Assembly: GCA_949949035.1 (NCBI GenBank)
Contig: CATLHJ010000007.1
Coordinates: 1 to 43,574, forward strand
DNA from: an uncultured Clostridia bacterium
Lineage (GTDB): Bacteria; Bacillota; Clostridia; Christensenellales; UBA1242
Reading direction: 5' to 3'
Length of the DNA stretch: 43,574 nucleotides
Both the position numbers and the translations under genes were made by a program. A model generated the notes under the pieces. The model did not search any database, was not told where the DNA came from, and saw only the letters and a list, made by a program, of their open reading frames with translations. Each line of letters starts with the position of its first letter. Positions within the stretch are counted from its first letter, which is position 1. This document shows positions 8,386 through 16,744 of the stretch, piece after piece.

Positions 8386-9079
8386 TCAAAAATACCTCTT
8401 CCAGACTCTTATCGGCTTTAATGTCTTTCATGGCGCCACTCTTGATGATAGTTCCGTTTTTGATAATCACTACTTTGTTACAAATTTTTTCGGCAACTTC
8501 CAAAACATGGGTTGAATAAAAAATCGCCCCACCATTTTTAACAAAGTCGTTCATTACTTCTTTTAAAATAAACGACGCTTGTGGGTCCAAGCCAACAAAT
8601 GGTTCATCTAGAACCAATAATTTGGGATTACGCATAAACGCCGAAATTAAGACCAATTTTTGTCGCATTCCGTGAGAATAGGACTTAATCATAGCGCCTA
8701 AATCTTGATATAAATTCCATTTTTCAGCATACAATTTAATGCGGGCGTCGCGGTCAGCCGGAGAAATGTTGTAAACGGCCGCCACAAAATTTAAATATTC
8801 AATACCGGTTAATGTGTTATAAATATCGGGATTGTCGGGTATGTAAGCAGTTATTTTTTTACACGCCAAGGGGTCTTGTTTAACAGAAATGTTATCAATT
8901 AAAATTTCACCTTCGTTAAAATCCAATGTTCCAACGATACAGCGTATTGTTGTGGTTTTCCCGGAACCATTCGGGCCAATAAAGGCGCAGATATCACCGG
9001 GAGCCACTTCTATGTTGAGATCTTTAGCACCAACCTTACCATTTGCGTAAATTTTGGTGAAATTTTTAATTTTTAACAT
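8378..9079 (-). CDS. ABC transporter ATP-binding protein
   Basis: A 233-residue nucleotide-binding subunit that powers export. Walker A is GPNGSGKTT, the signature is SYSHGMRQK, Walker B is LLVLDEPFVGLDP, and the H-loop His is in YSTHVLE. The start is set at 9079 (MLKIKNF), not the upstream TTG, because TACAAT ends 5 nt before this ATG. It is most like the ATPases that pair with ABC-2 permeases, and the permease gene overlaps it by 8 bp. Confidence 0.95.
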   Translation of the reverse strand: MLKIKNFTKIYANGKVGAKDLNIEVAPGDICAFIGPNGSGKTTTIRCIVGTLDFNEGEILIDNISVKQDPLACKKITAYIPDNPDIYNTLTGIEYLNFVAAVYNISPADRDARIKLYAEKWNLYQDLGAMIKSYSHGMRQKLVLISAFMRNPKLLVLDEPFVGLDPQASFILKEVMNDFVKNGGAIFYSTHVLEVAEKICNKVVIIKNGTIIKSGAMKDIKADKSLEEVFLNA

Positions 9080-9084
9080 AAATA

Positions 9085-9113
9085 ATTGTAACAAGATTTC
9101 AATTTGCGCACAA
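9085..9113 (-). promoter_or_regulatory. Promoter of the ABC exporter operon, leaderless layout
   Basis: On the minus strand TTGTGC (9113-9108), 17-nt spacer, TACAAT (9090-9085), then 5 nt to the ATG at 9079. There is no Shine-Dalgarno sequence. Confidence 0.65.
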
Positions 9114-9124
9114 GAAAAATTTCA

Positions 9125-9161
9125 TAAAACAAAAATGTTCGACGATTTGATTCGCCGAACA
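9125..9161 (-). terminator. Terminator of the beta-lactamase-like gene
   Basis: Arms 9136-9144 and 9153-9161 pair over 9 positions with one mismatch. On the minus strand they are followed by TTTTTGTTTT. The site lies about 125 nt after the stop of the serine hydrolase gene. Confidence 0.7.
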
Positions 9162-9286
9162 ATCACCATTGCCTTCGGTTGTCCAGTTTACACTCACCTT
9201 ACTACCGACTCTTATGTGCGTATGGTAAATTATTGTACGTGACTTTTTGAAAACAAGCAAACGATTTTTACTAGCGAAATGCTGAC

Positions 9287-10822
9287 TTAATCTGCGGTTA
9301 AAATTTTTGCCCCAATTACCGTCATTGGAATTTTTTCGTTCGGGCTTAAATTACTTAAAATTACAACACCTTTCTGCTTGTCTTGTGTGAAACCGAGATA
9401 ACTGTTAAAATTGGTAGTGCCACCATTATGCCAAATAATTCCGTTTTTATCATCACGCAGCCAGGTCATACCGATGCTGTCTATGCGAATATTCATTTTT
9501 TCATAAGTTGGATTATTGGCCTCAACATCTTTGATGTTAGATATCGTTTGCGACGCGTAAGGCAAATCATCTTTCAGATACATTTGCATGTAGTTAGCCA
9601 TATCATTGATGTTTGAAATAATACTGCCGGCAGGAATGTAGCCGTCGCTTTTGCCCCACCGCCAATAGTTGGTTAAGTTCCCGTTTTGTTTGGCGACCAC
9701 CGTTTGCGATAGGTTAAGTTCGTTTTGTATATATTCGTTCATCAATTCGGTAAAGTCTTGCCCGTAAATTTGTTCTAATACCAGCCCCACTACGGCAATG
9801 CCAAAATTAGAATAAACGAAGGGATAATCTTTATCGACCAATTTAACACTTTTAACTTTGGCTAAGATTCGGGCTTTCGTTATCCCATAAAAATCGTTTG
9901 CAATGTGAGCAAATTTGTTACCAAGCATGGACACTTCAAAATAATAAGGCGCATAACCAGCGGTATGGGTCAACAAACGCTCCAACGTGGGATAATATTG
10001 ATTCGTTGGTAAGTCTAAATATTGTGCAATGTCGTCGGTTAAACTCAATTTACCTTCATGCACTGCTTTGGCGCATAATAGCCCAACAAAAGTTTTGCTG
10101 ATTGAACCGATTTCGTAATCGTAGATGGCGTCCTCTTCCCCATTAGCACTGTAGGTATGCAACGTGACATTATCGTTTTCGATTATGGCGACACTAATTT
10201 TATTGTTTTTGTCGACACAGTCGTATTCCAGCATTTCGGCAACGGACATTTTATCTAAGTTAGATAATTGACTAATTTGGTACCCCAAAATGCTACCATA
10301 AGTACCACTAATTAAAAGAATTAACGACAGAATAAAGGTGATTACCGTAACCCAACTATTGCGTTTGATTTTAAGTGATTGATCGACAACGATACCGTTT
10401 TTTACTGAAATTAAAATATGGGTTACTGAAAAAATAATTGCCGCAACGAACAGAGGTATGTTGCCCAGCATAATACCCGAAAATAAAAAAATAAAGGCGG
10501 GAATGAAGGACAATAACAGCGCACGTACAATGTTAGGTCTTTGCCATAGAATTAGCCATACTAGGCAATAGGCTATGACCAAGACAGTATTGACAACAAT
10601 GTAGATAACATTGGCTCCGGGAAAATAAAACCCCAGCCAAGTATAAGGTATGTTAAAGACCATTAAAAACATACAGCCATAACGACCGATTTGTTCAAAG
10701 ATGATTGCTATTTTGTTTAGATAAGTATTCTTGAACCCATCCTTGTTTTTTAGGGCAAAAATAATGTTTGGAATAATTATTACTAAGACAAAAATCAACC
10801 CAAGATAATTGAACCAAGACAT
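9287..10822 (-). CDS. Membrane serine hydrolase of the beta-lactamase/DD-peptidase (class C) family
   Basis: A 511-residue protein. The first ~175 residues hold about five or six hydrophobic helices; the rest is a penicillin-binding/beta-lactamase domain. The three active-site elements are visible: S-x-x-K as SISK near residue 240, Y-x-N as YSN near 337, and HNG near 466, where most relatives have KTG or HxG. This set fits class C-like esterases, D-amino peptidases and PBP4*-type proteins; true beta-lactamase activity is not implied. The start is placed at ATG 10822 rather than 10828 because TATAAT ends 8 nt before it. A terminator follows at 9125-9161, so it is a single-gene unit. Confidence 0.88.
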   Translation of the reverse strand: MSWFNYLGLIFVLVIIIPNIIFALKNKDGFKNTYLNKIAIIFEQIGRYGCMFLMVFNIPYTWLGFYFPGANVIYIVVNTVLVIAYCLVWLILWQRPNIVRALLLSFIPAFIFLFSGIMLGNIPLFVAAIIFSVTHILISVKNGIVVDQSLKIKRNSWVTVITFILSLILLISGTYGSILGYQISQLSNLDKMSVAEMLEYDCVDKNNKISVAIIENDNVTLHTYSANGEEDAIYDYEIGSISKTFVGLLCAKAVHEGKLSLTDDIAQYLDLPTNQYYPTLERLLTHTAGYAPYYFEVSMLGNKFAHIANDFYGITKARILAKVKSVKLVDKDYPFVYSNFGIAVVGLVLEQIYGQDFTELMNEYIQNELNLSQTVVAKQNGNLTNYWRWGKSDGYIPAGSIISNINDMANYMQMYLKDDLPYASQTISNIKDVEANNPTYEKMNIRIDSIGMTWLRDDKNGIIWHNGGTTNFNSYLGFTQDKQKGVVILSNLSPNEKIPMTVIGAKILTAD

Positions 10823-10830
10823 ATACATAT

Positions 10831-10859
10831 ATTATACGAACAAAAAATGCCCTAGGCAA
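10831..10859 (-). promoter_or_regulatory. Promoter of the beta-lactamase-like gene, leaderless layout
   Basis: Minus strand TTGCCT (10859-10854), 17-nt spacer, consensus TATAAT (10836-10831), 8 nt to ATG 10822. Confidence 0.75.
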
Positions 10860-10898
10860 ACAAATTACCGCAATTGCTTATATCAGTGATAAATGTTG

Positions 10899-10927
10899 TT
10901 GCGAAGATAACAAAGTTATGTTATAAT
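10899..10927 (+). promoter_or_regulatory. Promoter of tRNA-Tyr
   Basis: TTGCGA (10899-10904), 17-nt spacer, consensus TATAAT (10922-10927); the tRNA begins 12 nt later, the same distance as for tRNA-Asp. Confidence 0.75.
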
Positions 10928-10939
10928 AAATTTATCTTT

Positions 10940-11025
10940 GGAAGGGTTGCAGAGCGGTCAAATGCTACGGACTGTAAATCCGTCGTCTTACGACTTCGAT
11001 GGTTCGAATCCATCCCCTTCCACCA
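10940..11025 (+). tRNA. tRNA-Tyr (GTA)
   Basis: An 86-nt class II tRNA. The acceptor stem GGAAGGG pairs fully with CCCTTCC. The anticodon stem ACGGA/TCCGT encloses CTGTAAA with anticodon GTA. The long variable arm CGTCTTACGACT is typical of bacterial tRNA-Tyr. The T loop TTCGAAT is present and CCA is encoded. Confidence 0.97.
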
Positions 11026-11037
11026 ATATCGTTAAAG

Positions 11038-11064
11038 AACGAACCGTGTGAGGTTCGTTTTTTC
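11038..11064 (+). terminator. Terminator of tRNA-Tyr
   Basis: An 8-bp perfect stem AACGAACC/GGTTCGTT (11038-11045, 11052-11059) with a 6-nt loop is followed by a T run. Confidence 0.85.
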
Positions 11065-11138
11065 ACTTTTTGCACACGTCGCTCGTATAGTCGACACACC
11101 CGCCGCCGCGCCTTTTTATTTTTCACGGTGTAATATGG

Positions 11139-11167
11139 TTGAAAATATATGTCGTTTGTAATATAAT
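11139..11167 (+). promoter_or_regulatory. Promoter of the DUF3592-like gene
   Basis: TTGAAA (11139-11144), 17-nt spacer, consensus TATAAT (11162-11167). A short leader with AGAGG leads to ATG 11191. Confidence 0.7.
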
Positions 11168-11190
11168 TTTTGTTAGAGGTAAATTACTTT

Positions 11191-11691
11191 ATGAGTGAAG
11201 TTGTTACGTCATATTCGCGAACACGAACGGCAAGCAAGAAAACTTTTCTCTTTGTATTTTGTATTTGTTTTTTTATACTATGCGGAATTGCTATCGGCTG
11301 TTTTGTCGGATTATTTCAAGCAAAACACTGTCAACAAATGATTGCCGACGGAAAAACAGCGACGGCGGAGATATATAATTGCTATCAAGACAGCGGATTG
11401 GGACCGAATGCATGGAGATGCGCTTATAAATATATCGATGAAAACGGCACAGAATACAGCGCTACTTTGGCGATGTCATATAAAACTAGAGAAGAAGGCG
11501 AAAAATATATAGGCGAAAAGATCGAAATTTATATTGACGGAAAGGGCGGAAGTTTACCCGTCGGGGAAGACCCAAATATCGGATATGCCGAAACTTGGGT
11601 TATAATTTCTGTTATACTGGTTTTCGCCGATACGGTTGGAATTATCGTAACATCCGTTAAGATTCATAGAAATAAACAAAAACAAGCATAG
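11191..11691 (+). CDS. DUF3592-like membrane protein
   Basis: A 166-residue protein with two transmembrane helices (about residues 18-42 and 135-157). The extracytoplasmic stretch between them fits the DUF3592 pattern: GKTATAEIYNC, a Y-K-Y-x-D-E-N-G-T-E-Y strand pair, and a G-E-K-I-E-I-Y-I segment. Function unknown. ATG 11191 is chosen over an upstream TTG because AGAGG lies 10 nt before it. Arg codons AGA and Gly codons GGA are used more than in neighbouring housekeeping genes, which suggests acquisition from elsewhere. Confidence 0.65.
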   Translation: MSEVVTSYSRTRTASKKTFLFVFCICFFILCGIAIGCFVGLFQAKHCQQMIADGKTATAEIYNCYQDSGLGPNAWRCAYKYIDENGTEYSATLAMSYKTREEGEKYIGEKIEIYIDGKGGSLPVGEDPNIGYAETWVIISVILVFADTVGIIVTSVKIHRNKQKQA

Positions 11692-11706
11692 GTTTATTCG
11701 TTTTAG

Positions 11707-11829
11707 GTTACTGCTTCTCCACCAAGTAGTGAGATATTAATTGGATTTCACAAGTATAAAACAGCCTTGGAGAATTTAGAAAACAAATACCACAACGATG
11801 GTGGCTATAAAGTTTCACAAATTTTATTC
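11707..11829 (+). pseudogene. Possible 3' remnant of a protein gene
   Basis: After a stop at 11704-11706 one frame stays open for about 40 codons to TAA and reads like a hydrophilic C-terminus (...FHKYKTALENLENKYHNDGGYKVSQ...). It has no ATG, GTG or TTG start and no promoter of its own. I do not recognise the parent family. It may be a deletion remnant or chance. Confidence 0.25.
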
Positions 11830-11842
11830 TATAACCAATAAA

Positions 11843-12244
11843 TTATTGTGGTTTTTGTTGTTTGCTTTCGTGCGTCCTGCTTTGACGTTGTTGTAGTGAT
11901 TTTTCTTTTGACAAACAATACTGGTGCTTAATAAAGACAATTAAAATTATCAATAATAAAACGGTTATCGTTACCCCCGCAGCACACGAAATAACCAGCC
12001 ACCAATTAACATTTTCTGTTTTAATGATTGTTGTTTCAGGATCAGAAATTGGCTCTAAAGATTCGTTATTATTGATTTCGTCGTCAACAAAAGTCAATAA
12101 GTTGTTATTGGTCGATGTCGAATGCGTCATGGGGCGCGTAGATAACAGCAACCCCGATGACGCCACCACCACGACCAATACTGCTACTAACAAAGATGTA
12201 GTGACAATTTTAGCCGTGCGTGATTCTCCCCCAAAATTCGACAT
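11843..12244 (-). CDS. Two-helix membrane protein, unknown
   Basis: A 133-residue protein I do not recognise. Helix 1 lies near residues 15-37, followed by about 45 polar Asn/Ser/Thr/Glu-rich residues, helix 2 (WWLVISCAAG...) near residues 80-104, and a basic Gln/Lys-rich tail. The layout suggests an outward-facing loop with both ends inside. The start is set at 12244 rather than 12262 because a TTGCCA-17-TACAAT promoter ends 6 nt before this ATG; the upstream ATG overlaps the spacer. It is divergent from dapA with 79 nt between. Confidence 0.6.
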   Translation of the reverse strand: MSNFGGESRTAKIVTTSLLVAVLVVVVASSGLLLSTRPMTHSTSTNNNLLTFVDDEINNNESLEPISDPETTIIKTENVNWWLVISCAAGVTITVLLLIILIVFIKHQYCLSKEKSLQQRQSRTHESKQQKPQ

Positions 12245-12250
12245 CATGTT

Positions 12251-12279
12251 ATTGTAATGCATATTTATAAATGTGGCAA
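12251..12279 (-). promoter_or_regulatory. Promoter of the two-helix membrane protein, leaderless layout
   Basis: Minus strand TTGCCA (12279-12274), 17-nt spacer, TACAAT (12256-12251), 6 nt to ATG 12244. Confidence 0.7.
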
Positions 12280-12323
12280 AGGATTTTTACACAAATTTAA
12301 GCGTTATAACCATATAACAAAAC

Positions 12324-13166
12324 ATGCAACTTATTTTTGATGGTGTGGCGACCGCATTGGTTACGCCTTTTGAGCAAGACCAAATTGATTGGGGGCGGTT
12401 CAAAAATTTAATTGAACGTCAAATTAACCAAGGTGTGGACGCCTTATTGTTTTTAGGCACAACCGGAGAAATGCCAACTTTGACGCATGCCGAACGGCAC
12501 GCAGTGATTGACTTTGCTTTGGCAACTGTTGGTAATCGCGTCCCGTTGATTTTTGGTATTGGTGGTAATGACCCAGCGACCATTATTGAGTTAGGCTTAT
12601 ACGTGGCCGAACAAGCCCGTACCGCCGGCGTCTGCCCCGCTATCATGGTCAGTTCGCCATATTACAATAAAGCAACGCCGGCTGGGTTATACGCTTTTTT
12701 CCGAAAAATAACCAATACCATAAAATTACCGACCATAGTCTACAATATTCCTTCGCGCACAGGGGTTAACATCGACCCCACGACCATGGCAAAAATTGCC
12801 CGCTTACACTACGTGGCCGGCATCAAGGAAGCCAGTGGCAATCTTACGCAAATTACCCAAGTTGTGGCGTTGTGCCCGCAGACTGCTGTTTACAGCGGTG
12901 ATGATACATTGGCGTTACCATGCTATGCAGTTGGTTGCCGTGGCATTATTTCAGTAGCTGCCAACTTAGCAGTTGCACCAGTACAAAATATTTATCATTT
13001 GTACGAGAGTGGTCATCCCCAACAAGCCTTAAACTTGTTTATAAGTCAGTTACCTTTATATCAATCTTTATTCCGCGTGGTCAACCCCATTCCTGTCAAA
13101 TGTGAATTAGCCAAAATAGGCCTAATAAAAAACGCATTACGCTTGCCACTGTTACCCGTTAAATGA
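12324..13166 (+). CDS. dapA: 4-hydroxy-tetrahydrodipicolinate synthase
   Basis: Condenses pyruvate with aspartate semialdehyde, the first committed step to diaminopimelate and lysine. LGTTGEMPTLT is the family pyruvate loop (usually GTTGESPTL); VYNIPSRTG carries the Tyr and Arg of the active site; GIKEASGN carries the Schiff-base Lys168. The 280-residue length is slightly below the usual 290. A -10-like TATAAC (12313-12318) ends 5 nt before the ATG and there is no Shine-Dalgarno site, but no good -35 box is seen. The dnaD promoter lies in its last codons. Confidence 0.94.
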   Translation: MQLIFDGVATALVTPFEQDQIDWGRFKNLIERQINQGVDALLFLGTTGEMPTLTHAERHAVIDFALATVGNRVPLIFGIGGNDPATIIELGLYVAEQARTAGVCPAIMVSSPYYNKATPAGLYAFFRKITNTIKLPTIVYNIPSRTGVNIDPTTMAKIARLHYVAGIKEASGNLTQITQVVALCPQTAVYSGDDTLALPCYAVGCRGIISVAANLAVAPVQNIYHLYESGHPQQALNLFISQLPLYQSLFRVVNPIPVKCELAKIGLIKNALRLPLLPVK

Positions 13167-13172
13167 TATACT
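13143..13172 (+). promoter_or_regulatory. Promoter of dnaD-dnaI, inside the end of dapA, leaderless layout
   Basis: TTGCCA (13143-13148), 18-nt spacer, TATACT (13167-13172), then 7 nt to ATG 13180. Confidence 0.75.
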
Positions 13173-13179
13173 ACGGTTG

Positions 13180-13899
13180 ATGGGAACAGTCTCTTTTTCG
13201 CGTGGTTATATGACAACCGGTTACACCAATATTGCCAACCTTTTTATGGAAGAACACCTGCCCATGGCCAATGGCGATTGTGTACGGGTTTATTTGTATG
13301 GTTTATATTTATGTCAAAATGCGAACAGTGCTGATAACACTTTGGAAAACATGTCGGCTAAATTAGGTATTCCTGTTGCCAACATTAAAGACGCCTTTGA
13401 GTATTGGGAACAGCAGGGTTTAGTGCAAGTATTAGATACTGTACCACTGGAAGTTAAATATTTACCAATTCGCCCCCATTCCGCAAAAGTACGGGCCTTA
13501 CCGCAAGGCAAATACGACGATTTCAATACCAAGGCCCAAGCCATTTTAGACGGACGCATGATTACTACTACCGAATTTCATGAGTACTACGCGTTTATGG
13601 AAAGTATGCACTTTGAACCCGACGCGTTATTGTTGGTGATAAAAAACTGCGTGCTATTAAAGGGGTTCACAGTGGGTTACGCCTACATCCTAACGGTGGC
13701 CAAGAATTTAGCGTACGAAGGACTGACTACCCATCAGGCTGTCAGTGACAAGTTTGCTGCTGCCGAAAAAGATCATAACGCATTGGCGGAATTGATTAAA
13801 GGTATTCGCAAAAAGAAACCCGCCACCAAAGATTTCATCAAACACAGTTACTCGGAAGAAGTATATAAGGAGAAAGATATTAATGACATCGAATTTTAA
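13180..13899 (+). CDS. DnaD-domain replication initiation protein
   Basis: A 239-residue protein with an N-terminal winged-helix region (about 25-100: LSAKLGIPVANIKDAFEYW is the recognition-helix-like part) and a C-terminal DnaD/DnaB2 domain (about 120-205) ending in the family segment YILTVAKNLAYEG. In low-GC Gram-positive bacteria DnaD and DnaB proteins remodel the origin and load helicase together with DnaI. The downstream overlapping dnaI gene supports that role. ATG 13180 is preferred to the TTG at 13177 because the -10 box ends 7 nt before it. Whether it is the DnaD or DnaB orthologue cannot be told. Confidence 0.85.
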   Translation: MGTVSFSRGYMTTGYTNIANLFMEEHLPMANGDCVRVYLYGLYLCQNANSADNTLENMSAKLGIPVANIKDAFEYWEQQGLVQVLDTVPLEVKYLPIRPHSAKVRALPQGKYDDFNTKAQAILDGRMITTTEFHEYYAFMESMHFEPDALLLVIKNCVLLKGFTVGYAYILTVAKNLAYEGLTTHQAVSDKFAAAEKDHNALAELIKGIRKKKPATKDFIKHSYSEEVYKEKDINDIEF

Positions 13900-14596
13900 C
13901 GAATACCAATTAACTTTGCAAGCACGTAAGAGTCGCAAATTTAAGGAACTAGACGACAAAGTCCGTGCTATGACAATTGCTTTAGGTAGGGGTGATAAAA
14001 CGGTCAATCAGACTGAATACAAAAACTTGGTTAAGTTACGCGACCAAGAACTGCAAGCCTATATCAATAGTGTTACGCCCCCTGCCCCGCAGTTTGATCG
14101 TACAATTTTTCAAAAACTTGATTCAACGGTTACTAAAAAGTTAGACACTTATATCGCAAAATTCCCTAACACTAAACTGAAAAATATAATTTTAATGGGC
14201 GGAACCGGAACCGGTAAAACTTATTGCGTAAAATTGGTAACATTTGAAATACGGCAAAAAGGTTATTCGGTAAACTTTACCAGCACATATAATTTGATTA
14301 AGCGCATGAAAGATAATTTGTATGGGCAAGACGCTTCGGCACCCGCCGAATTTATCAATTGCGACTTATTAGTTATCGACGACCTTGGTACAGAACCGAC
14401 CATTAACAATGGTGACGAATTGTTATATACCGTCATTAACGAGCGCTATACGAACAATAAAGCCATTATCATTACCACCAATTTAGACAAAAAGCAAATC
14501 GAAACCCGTTATGAACAACGGCTATTTGGTCGCATCTTTGACCAAAACCGTACCGCGGAAATTACTTTGAAAGGGAAAGACCTCCGCATAGAGTAA
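13883..14596 (+). CDS. dnaI: DnaC/DnaI-type helicase loader ATPase
   Basis: A 237-residue AAA+ protein that loads the replicative helicase. Walker A is GGTGTGKT (106-113), Walker B is LLVIDD (162-167), sensor 1 is IITTNL, and the arginine-finger/sensor region is YEQRLFGRI. The N-terminal ~75 residues are helical and would contact the helicase. The start has AAGGAG 10 nt upstream inside dnaD; the genes overlap by 17 nt. The last 35 nt overlap the 3' end of ruvC on the other strand, with no terminator between. Confidence 0.9.
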   Translation: MTSNFNEYQLTLQARKSRKFKELDDKVRAMTIALGRGDKTVNQTEYKNLVKLRDQELQAYINSVTPPAPQFDRTIFQKLDSTVTKKLDTYIAKFPNTKLKNIILMGGTGTGKTYCVKLVTFEIRQKGYSVNFTSTYNLIKRMKDNLYGQDASAPAEFINCDLLVIDDLGTEPTINNGDELLYTVINERYTNNKAIIITTNLDKKQIETRYEQRLFGRIFDQNRTAEITLKGKDLRIE

Positions 14597-15062
14597 ACGC
14601 GTGCGTTAAGGCAATCGCCAAAGCGTCCGCCGCGTCGTCGGGTTTAATTTTTTGTTCTTGGTTAAGAATCTTGCCCACTGCGGTTTGGATATCTTTTTTC
14701 TTGGCCTTGCAAGTGCCGGTCATTGCCATTTTAATGTGGTTAGGTTTGTAATTGAAAACTTCACCGTGATAATAGGTTGCTCGCATTAGGGCAATACCCC
14801 GTGCCGCCGCAACTTTCAGTCCTGTCGTCACATTAGCGGCAAAAAATAACTCTTCAATCGCAATGTCATCGGGTTGATATTCTTCGAATAACGACGCCAA
14901 GTCTTCATTGATTTTACACAGGCGTTGACCAAAGTTTTGTTCTTTATCGGTCTCAATAGCACCGTAATCAATTAAGTTAACTTCTTCGCCAGTCAAGCGG
15001 ATAACCCCCCACCCCATGATCCCAAAGCCAGGGTCAATGCCCATAATAACTTTATTCGGCAT
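14562..15062 (-). CDS. ruvC: Holliday junction resolvase RuvC
   Basis: Cuts four-way DNA junctions during recombination. A 166-residue protein of normal size. Catalytic residues are visible: Asp10 in MGIDPG, Glu in AIEELFF, and the Asp pair in KPDDAADALAIA. ATG 15062 (MPNKVIMGID) is chosen because a longer N-terminus would break the family start. It overlaps the yebC stop by 11 nt, so translation may be coupled. No ruvA or ruvB is in the window. Confidence 0.93.
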   Translation of the reverse strand: MPNKVIMGIDPGFGIMGWGVIRLTGEEVNLIDYGAIETDKEQNFGQRLCKINEDLASLFEEYQPDDIAIEELFFAANVTTGLKVAAARGIALMRATYYHGEVFNYKPNHIKMAMTGTCKAKKKDIQTAVGKILNQEQKIKPDDAADALAIALTHAFTLCGGLSLSK

Positions 15063-15765
15063 TGTGATAAACCGCTTGCACATCGTCGTTGCTTTCCAAA
15101 TTGTCAATCAGTTTTTCAAAACTGGCGTTTTTGTCTTCAGGTATCGCTACGGTCGAGGTTGGCACCCACTCTATGTTGGCACTTTCGGTTTTAATGTCAT
15201 GTTGTTCCAAAACAGCCAACACAGCATTAAAGTTTTCGGGTTTAACCGTAATGGTAACCAACCCCTCGTCGGTAGTCATGTCTTCCAATGGACTATCTAA
15301 TAAAACTTCCAACAGTTGATCTTCGGTTCGATTGGCTACATTGATGACCCCTAGGCGATTAAACATAAAGGATACTGAACCAGAAACCCCCAAGGCACCA
15401 CCCGCTTTGTCGAAATACGAGCGTACATCACCAGCAGTGCGATTTTTGTTATTGGTCAGGGCTTCAACGATTACGGCAATTCCCGCCGGACCATAACCTT
15501 CGTAAATCATTGATTCGTAATTGTTGTCGCCACTATCGCCCAAGCCTTTAGCAATCGCTCGCTTAATGTTATCATTCGGCATGTTGTTGCTTTTGGCTTT
15601 GGCAATGACTTCTTTTAATTTGCTATTATTTTCGGGGTCACCGCTGCCACCCAATTTAACTGCAACCATAATCTCTTTACCAATTTTGGTATAGACATTA
15701 CTGCGTTCTGCATCCGCCAAACCTTTTTTGCGGTGAATTTTACTCCATTTGTTATGTCCACTCAT
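15052..15765 (-). CDS. YebC/PmpR family protein
   Basis: A 237-residue protein with the family start SGHNKWSKIHRKKG and the segment YEGYGPAGIAVIVEALTNNKNRT. Members act as DNA-binding regulators or, for some YebC proteins, help ribosomes pass difficult sequences such as Pro runs. The ATG overlaps the end of the trmH-type gene by 14 nt and has its own TTGCCG-17-TACAAT promoter 7 nt upstream, so it can be expressed apart from the ribosomal operon. The neighbour ruvC is the usual partner in many bacteria. Confidence 0.95.
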   Translation of the reverse strand: MSGHNKWSKIHRKKGLADAERSNVYTKIGKEIMVAVKLGGSGDPENNSKLKEVIAKAKSNNMPNDNIKRAIAKGLGDSGDNNYESMIYEGYGPAGIAVIVEALTNNKNRTAGDVRSYFDKAGGALGVSGSVSFMFNRLGVINVANRTEDQLLEVLLDSPLEDMTTDEGLVTITVKPENFNAVLAVLEQHDIKTESANIEWVPTSTVAIPEDKNASFEKLIDNLESNDDVQAVYHNAE

Positions 15766-16384
15766 AGAATTTATTGTAACACATTATTATTGCTCCGGCA
15801 ACTGCTACGTTTAATGATTCACAGCCCGAGGCCATCGGGATAGTAAACACCTTATGCGGTAATTGGTATAATGCAGGATCAATGCCCTGACCTTCGTTCC
15901 CCAAGACTATCCCAAAATTTTTTTCCTTAATGGGCTGCGGTTTACCACCACTGATGTCAGCAAGGTAATAGGTGGCGTCAGTTGGTAATTTGTCAATTTG
16001 GGTATCTATAATATTCAGTTGTAATCCCATACCACTGCTGGCGCGAATAACTTTCGGTGAATAAGGGTCTACGCATCGCAATGTGTAAATTGTCTTAAAC
16101 CCAAAAGCAAGTGCTGTCCGCAAAATAGTTCCCATATTGCCGGGGTCCTGGATACGGTCTAATACCAAAAAAGGCGTAGTGGGGAGCGTCGGTTGCGGAA
16201 TTTTGGCAACCGCTACCCGACCGGTATAAGTTTGCAAATTTTTCAAATCGTCGTGTTCAAATACTTTTACCACTTTGTCGAGATTGTCATTGATAATTTT
16301 TTCGCCTTCCAAAATACATAAAGAAAACTCCTGCCGATATTTTTTGGCCAGAAGTTTCTTTAATATTTTAGTATTGATTTCCAT
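15752..16384 (-). CDS. SpoU/TrmH family RNA 2'-O-methyltransferase
   Basis: A 210-residue SPOUT-fold enzyme that methylates ribose in rRNA or tRNA with S-adenosylmethionine. The three family motifs are visible: LDRIQDPGNMGTILRTA, VLGNEGQGI, and IPMASGCESLNVAVAGAI, which form the knotted cofactor site. The first ~95 residues are a short substrate-binding part. It follows rplT by 6 nt, a common place for this gene in Bacillota. The exact target nucleotide is unknown. Confidence 0.92.
   Translation of the reverse strand: MEINTKILKKLLAKKYRQEFSLCILEGEKIINDNLDKVVKVFEHDDLKNLQTYTGRVAVAKIPQPTLPTTPFLVLDRIQDPGNMGTILRTALAFGFKTIYTLRCVDPYSPKVIRASSGMGLQLNIIDTQIDKLPTDATYYLADISGGKPQPIKEKNFGIVLGNEGQGIDPALYQLPHKVFTIPMASGCESLNVAVAGAIIMCYNKFYEWT
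15773..15801 (-). promoter_or_regulatory. Promoter of yebC-ruvC, inside the trmH-type gene, leaderless layout
   Basis: Minus strand TTGCCG (15801-15796), 17-nt spacer, TACAAT (15778-15773), 7 nt to ATG 15765. Confidence 0.7.
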
Positions 16385-16390
16385 TAAACC

Positions 16391-16744
16391 TTACGCCAAG
16401 GCTTCTTTGGCTTTAATAACCAAAGCGGTAAAGGCTTGTTGATCATTAATGGCCAATTCTGACAAGGCTTTGCGATTGATATTAATTTCGGCTTTCTTCA
16501 AACCGTCCATCAAACGGCTGTAAGTAATGTCGTTATTGCGAGCGGCTGCGTTGATACGGGCAATCCACAGTTTACGGAAATCACGTTTTTTCAAACGGCG
16601 ACCGACGTAGGCGTATTGACCCGATTTCATCACTTGTTCACGAGCGACACGGTACAAAGTCGATTTGGAAGCACGGTAGCCTTTCGCCAAGTGTAACACT
16701 TTGCGACGCTTCTTTAAGGCATTGACACTGCGTTTAACTCTCAT
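16391..16744 (-). CDS. rplT: 50S ribosomal protein L20
   Basis: A 117-residue primary rRNA-binding protein of the large subunit. The start [29 protein letters not shown] segment, [19 protein letters not shown] and [10 protein letters not shown] are diagnostic. A strong AGGAGG site lies 9-10 nt before the ATG. L20 is the known autoregulator of infC-rpmI-rplT in low-GC Gram-positives and would act on the leader at 17487-17635. Confidence 0.98.
   Translation of the reverse strand: MRVKRSVNALKKRRKVLHLAKGYRASKSTLYRVAREQVMKSGQYAYVGRRLKKRDFRKLWIARINAAARNNDITYSRLMDGLKKAEININRKALSELAINDQQAFTALVIKAKEALA

Noticed and set aside
9287..10822. Calling the serine hydrolase an antibiotic-resistance beta-lactamase
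   Set aside because: The membrane domain and HNG motif fit a broad peptidase/esterase group; nothing in the sequence shows antibiotic hydrolysis.
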